Shown here: piece after piece, positions 5,309-7,952 of the stretch
How the letters are laid out: each line of letters begins with the position of its first letter
How positions within the stretch are numbered: the stretch's first letter is position 1
Assembly: GCA_945863785.1 (NCBI GenBank)
Contig: CAMBAQ010000086.1
Location: 1 to 7,952, forward strand
DNA: 7,952 nucleotides
From: Chthoniobacter flavus
GTDB taxonomy: Bacteria; Verrucomicrobiota; Verrucomicrobiia; Chthoniobacterales; Terrimicrobiaceae
Direction of reading: 5' to 3'
Position numbers and translations under genes: made by a program
Notes under the pieces: generated by a model
Told to the model about the DNA's origin: nothing
The model's input: the letters and a program-made list of their open reading frames with translations, nothing else
The model's database searches: none

Positions 5309-7450
5309 CTAGAAAGAACGCAACCGCTGGACCAGAGCCGAAAATCGCTGAACTGACTTCCTATTGCGAACAGCCGTTTCGAGTGCTTTTTTTTGCCCAA
5401 TGAGGACGACCATGGACTTTCCCCGGGTGACGCCTGTGTAGATGAGATTGCGCTGAAGAAGGAGAAACTGCTGCATCGCGAGAGGCATCACCACTACGGG
5501 AAACTCCGATCCCTGGCTCTTGTGGATCGTGATCGCATAGGCGAGCGAGACCTCATCGAGTTCATTAAAATCGTAAACAACACAACGCCCGTCGAAGGAG
5601 ATGCGGATCTCTCGTTCCATCACGTCGATGGCTTCCACAAAACCGATGTCACCATTGAAGACTTCCTTATCGTAGTTATTCCGCGTCTGAATGACCTTAT
5701 CGCGGGGGCGAAAGTGCCAACCGAATTTCTCCACCTCGGGTTCCCCACTTCGAGCCGGATTCAAACGTTCCTGAAGATGTTTGTTCAATTGTATAGTACC
5801 CAAGGATCCCCTATTCATTGGGCAAAGGACTTGGATGTCACGAATGGCATCAATGCTCAGCTTACGGGGAAGACGCACGGCTACCACATCAAGCAAGGTT
5901 GGCGTAATTTCCTCCGGTTCCTCACGCTCAATAAAGAAAAAGTCGGAGTCCGCGATCGTTTCCGGCATTTCCCCGTTATTGATGCGGTGGGCATTGACAA
6001 TGATACGGCTGGACGAAGATTGACGAAAAATCTCGGTGAGGCGAACGACCGGCACGACGCCGCTCTCGATTAAATCCCCGAGCACTCTGCCAGCGCCTAC
6101 GCTGGGAAGCTGGTCAACATCGCCAACCATTATCAGGTGGGCGCGCTCCGGGAGTGCTTGAAGTAGCTTGGCCATGAGAGGAGCATCCACCATCGAGGTT
6201 TCGTCGGCGACAATGAGATCGCAGTCGAGTGGATGGGAGGAATTTTTAGTGAAGCGCCCCCCCTGATACTCGAGAAGGCGATGAATCGTCTTCGCTTCGA
6301 CCCCCGTGCTTTCACTCAGACGCTTCGCAGCACGACCGGTGGGAGCGCACAGGAGGCATTTCACTTTTTTGGCCTGAAGGACCGAAAGGATCGAGTGCAT
6401 GAGCGTGGTTTTTCCCACACCGGGACCGCCTGTTATTATAATGACGCGCAAGGCAAGGGCTCGCAAGAGAGCCTCAGATTGTGATGGAGCAAGCTGGCGA
6501 CCAACTTTTTGTTGCAGCCACGCTAATGCTTTTTCTGTGTCAATGGACGGATAAGTGGATGCTTTACGAGAAAGCGCAGACATCACTGAGGCAATTGAGT
6601 GTTCCGCCTGTCGCATGGGAGGCAGGTAGATGAGATCCTGTTCCGTAACGGGATCTTCGACGACATCGCCTTCTTCCAGCATGACCTTCAATGCGCGATC
6701 GAGAATACCTTCGTCCATTTCGAGAAGTTGACGCGCATTGGCCAAAAGCAACTCACGAGGCAAGGCGCAGTGCCCCTGATTACATCCCTCTGCTAGGGTG
6801 TGCAGAAGACCAGCACTGGCACGCATGATCGAGTCTGCAGGGATGCCGATCTTCGCCGCGATGGTATCCGCTGTTTTAAATCCAATTCCCGTGATATCCC
6901 GTGCGAGAAGGTAGGGATTGGCTCTCACCTTATCCACAGACTCTTCGCCATAAGTCTTGTAAATCCGGACGGCGCGACTGGTACTCACCCCGTTCGAATG
7001 AAGGAAAACCATGATCTCGCGAACAATCTTTTGTTCGGCCCAGGCCGATTTAATAAGTTTGCGGCGCTCACGACCAATGCCGCGAACCTCCTCCAATCGA
7101 GCAGAATATTGATCAATAATCTTGAACACATCTCCGCCAAATTTGCCCACGAGCTTCTTGGCATAAACCGGACCGATGCCCTTGATAAGGCCACTCCCCA
7201 AGTATTTCTCAATCCCCTCGTCAGACGATGGCTCACTGCACTGGATGAACTCGGCTTTGAGTTGCATACCATGATCCCTATCCTGCACCCAGGCCCCATC
7301 AGCCGTGATCCACTCACCGGCATTGACCGATGGGACACTGCCAACCACGGTCACCAGATCACGATGCTCCTTGGCCTTCACCCGAAGCACGCAATAGCCA
7401 GTCTCCTCATTGTGATAAGTGACTCGCTCGATGAGGCCGGATACAGTCAT
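5309..7450 (-). CDS. recD2: RecD2-type ATP-dependent DNA helicase
   Basis: A 713-residue superfamily 1B 5'-to-3' helicase, the RecD2 form found in bacteria without RecBCD; it acts in DNA repair and replication-fork maintenance. I start it at ATG 7450, because the protein there begins MTVSGLIERVTYHNEETGY, typical of RecD2; the frame extends upstream to a TTG at 7510, but those residues are unlike the family. An N-terminal OB-like region is followed by helix-hairpin-helix repeats around GLIKGIG (88-94), VRGIGRE (122-128) and ITGIGFKTAD (186-195). Helicase motifs are intact: Walker A GGPGVGKT (341-348), Walker B with Asp416-Glu417, motif III GDVDQLPSVG (443-452), Arg476 in TEIFRQ, AITIHKSQGSEF (639-650) and YTGVTRGK (671-678). 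It is slightly short of the roughly 720-750 residues of other RecD2 proteins and looks complete. No Shine-Dalgarno is visible before 7450. Upstream lies an unidentified gene, 69 bases away on the same strand. Confidence 0.95.
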   Translation of the reverse strand: MTVSGLIERVTYHNEETGYCVLRVKAKEHRDLVTVVGSVPSVNAGEWITADGAWVQDRDHGMQLKAEFIQCSEPSSDEGIEKYLGSGLIKGIGPVYAKKLVGKFGGDVFKIIDQYSARLEEVRGIGRERRKLIKSAWAEQKIVREIMVFLHSNGVSTSRAVRIYKTYGEESVDKVRANPYLLARDITGIGFKTADTIAAKIGIPADSIMRASAGLLHTLAEGCNQGHCALPRELLLANARQLLEMDEGILDRALKVMLEEGDVVEDPVTEQDLIYLPPMRQAEHSIASVMSALSRKASTYPSIDTEKALAWLQQKVGRQLAPSQSEALLRALALRVIIITGGPGVGKTTLMHSILSVLQAKKVKCLLCAPTGRAAKRLSESTGVEAKTIHRLLEYQGGRFTKNSSHPLDCDLIVADETSMVDAPLMAKLLQALPERAHLIMVGDVDQLPSVGAGRVLGDLIESGVVPVVRLTEIFRQSSSSRIIVNAHRINNGEMPETIADSDFFFIEREEPEEITPTLLDVVAVRLPRKLSIDAIRDIQVLCPMNRGSLGTIQLNKHLQERLNPARSGEPEVEKFGWHFRPRDKVIQTRNNYDKEVFNGDIGFVEAIDVMEREIRISFDGRCVVYDFNELDEVSLAYAITIHKSQGSEFPVVVMPLAMQQFLLLQRNLIYTGVTRGKSMVVLIGQKKALETAVRNRKSVQRFSALVQRLRSF

Positions 7451-7519
7451 GAAAAGTGAGAAAAAGTAAAACGCGCTCGTGTATCGCTGGGACTCGCTCG
7501 CAATCGACAACCAACGGAC

Positions 7520-7952
7520 TTACTTTTGTTGTGTCGTCTCTATAAGCGAGACCTCGCTAGGAGACTTTCCGAATACAAACAATCGACTAGGTATGACTTG
7601 CTCCAACCATCCCAGATAGGGAGGCAGGACGCGTTGGCCATTTTTCCACTCGGACTCCACCATAATGAAATCCGGCACGGCATCCTGAATAATGTCGCAG
7701 AGAATAAATCCGGTATTCGACTGCACGCGGCGTAAGTCGATCTCAGGGGTGATCTCACTGAGGACTTCCCGCATTTCCTCAAGCGGGCATTCTTGCTCGG
7801 CCGAACTCGAAAATGCGCGGCGGGCTTGAGCAAAAGGACTATCCGCAGCAAGTATAGAAATCGATGAGGGCTTGAGTGACCGAAGAGCGGGAATGGCCGA
7901 ACGCCACCGCGGGGAATGAGCTTCGACAAGCAGGCAAGCGGTCACATTCTCG
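7520..7952 (-). CDS. Unidentified protein (partial, N-terminus beyond right edge)
   Basis: The minus-strand frame is open from the right edge to a TAA at 7522-7520, about 143 codons. A GTG at 7945 could be a start, but upstream codons are also open, so the true start probably lies outside. The visible part begins with a beta-strand-like VTACLLVEAHSPRWRSAI, followed by LKPSSISILAA, a polar middle with acidic helix EEMREVLSEI, then ILCDIIQDAVPDFIMVES and SRLFVFG. The alternation of hydrophobic strands and helices suggests a small alpha/beta fold; the DFIMVES and late SRLFVFG strands faintly recall universal stress proteins, which is only a weak guess. No signal peptide or membrane segment is visible. 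It precedes recD2 by 69 bases on the same strand and could be co-transcribed with it. Confidence 0.7.
   Translation of the reverse strand, partial: ENVTACLLVEAHSPRWRSAIPALRSLKPSSISILAADSPFAQARRAFSSSAEQECPLEEMREVLSEITPEIDLRRVQSNTGFILCDIIQDAVPDFIMVESEWKNGQRVLPPYLGWLEQVIPSRLFVFGKSPSEVSLIETTQQK

Noticed and set aside
5393..6073. 226-codon plus-strand frame
   Set aside because: Antisense to recD2, whose helicase motifs in this interval are intact.
6800..7459. 219-codon plus-strand frame
   Set aside because: Antisense to the N-terminal part of recD2, with no motif of its own.
7451..7510. Extension of RecD2 by 20 residues from a TTG
   Set aside because: Residues do not resemble RecD2 N-termini, and the ATG at 7450 fits the family start.

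Overview
The window reads as an ordinary bacterial chromosomal segment of middling GC, with tightly packed genes on both strands and weak or absent Shine-Dalgarno sequences at most starts. Several traits together suggest a Planctomycetes-Verrucomicrobia-Chlamydiae relative, most plausibly a marine Opitutae-type verrucomicrobium: a Hanks-type kinase with an N-terminal zinc ribbon, a rhomboid-like protease-dead membrane protein, RecD2, and an 80-residue protein of a kind I associate with Verrucomicrobia. That placement is an inference from family resemblance; there is no rRNA or marker gene to prove it.

Layout, left to right. Positions 1-488 hold the 5' part of a minus-strand gene for a membrane-anchored protein of unknown function. 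Positions 489-1246 are a gene-poor stretch of about 760 bases. It contains a likely -10 element, a small hairpin, a Pho-box-like pair of TTGTAAC heptamers, a cluster of four tightly spaced perfect hairpins (about 709-858) that looks like an interspersed repeat or structured RNA, a featureless part, and a 16-base near-palindrome just upstream of the next gene. An 80-codon plus-strand gene (1247-1489) then meets, tail to tail with a 4-base overlap, a minus-strand Ser/Thr protein kinase (1486-2637).

Divergent from the kinase is a plus-strand pair: an RluD-type 23S rRNA pseudouridine synthase (2706-3671) overlapped by a rhomboid-like membrane protein with a C-terminal zinc-ribbon-like tail (3658-4431). 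The overlap suggests translational coupling. Converging on this pair is a minus-strand run whose transcription order is an unidentified partial gene (7952-7520), recD2 (7450-5309) and a HAD-family phosphatase (5238-4447). A 9-base perfect inverted repeat lies between recD2 and the phosphatase gene.

The genes mostly do unrelated housekeeping work: ribosome maturation, DNA repair, small-molecule phosphatase activity and signalling. I see no CRISPR array, toxin-antitoxin pair, prophage, transposase or obvious defence island. The least explained parts are the hairpin cluster, the 80-residue protein, the protease-dead rhomboid-like protein and the two edge genes.
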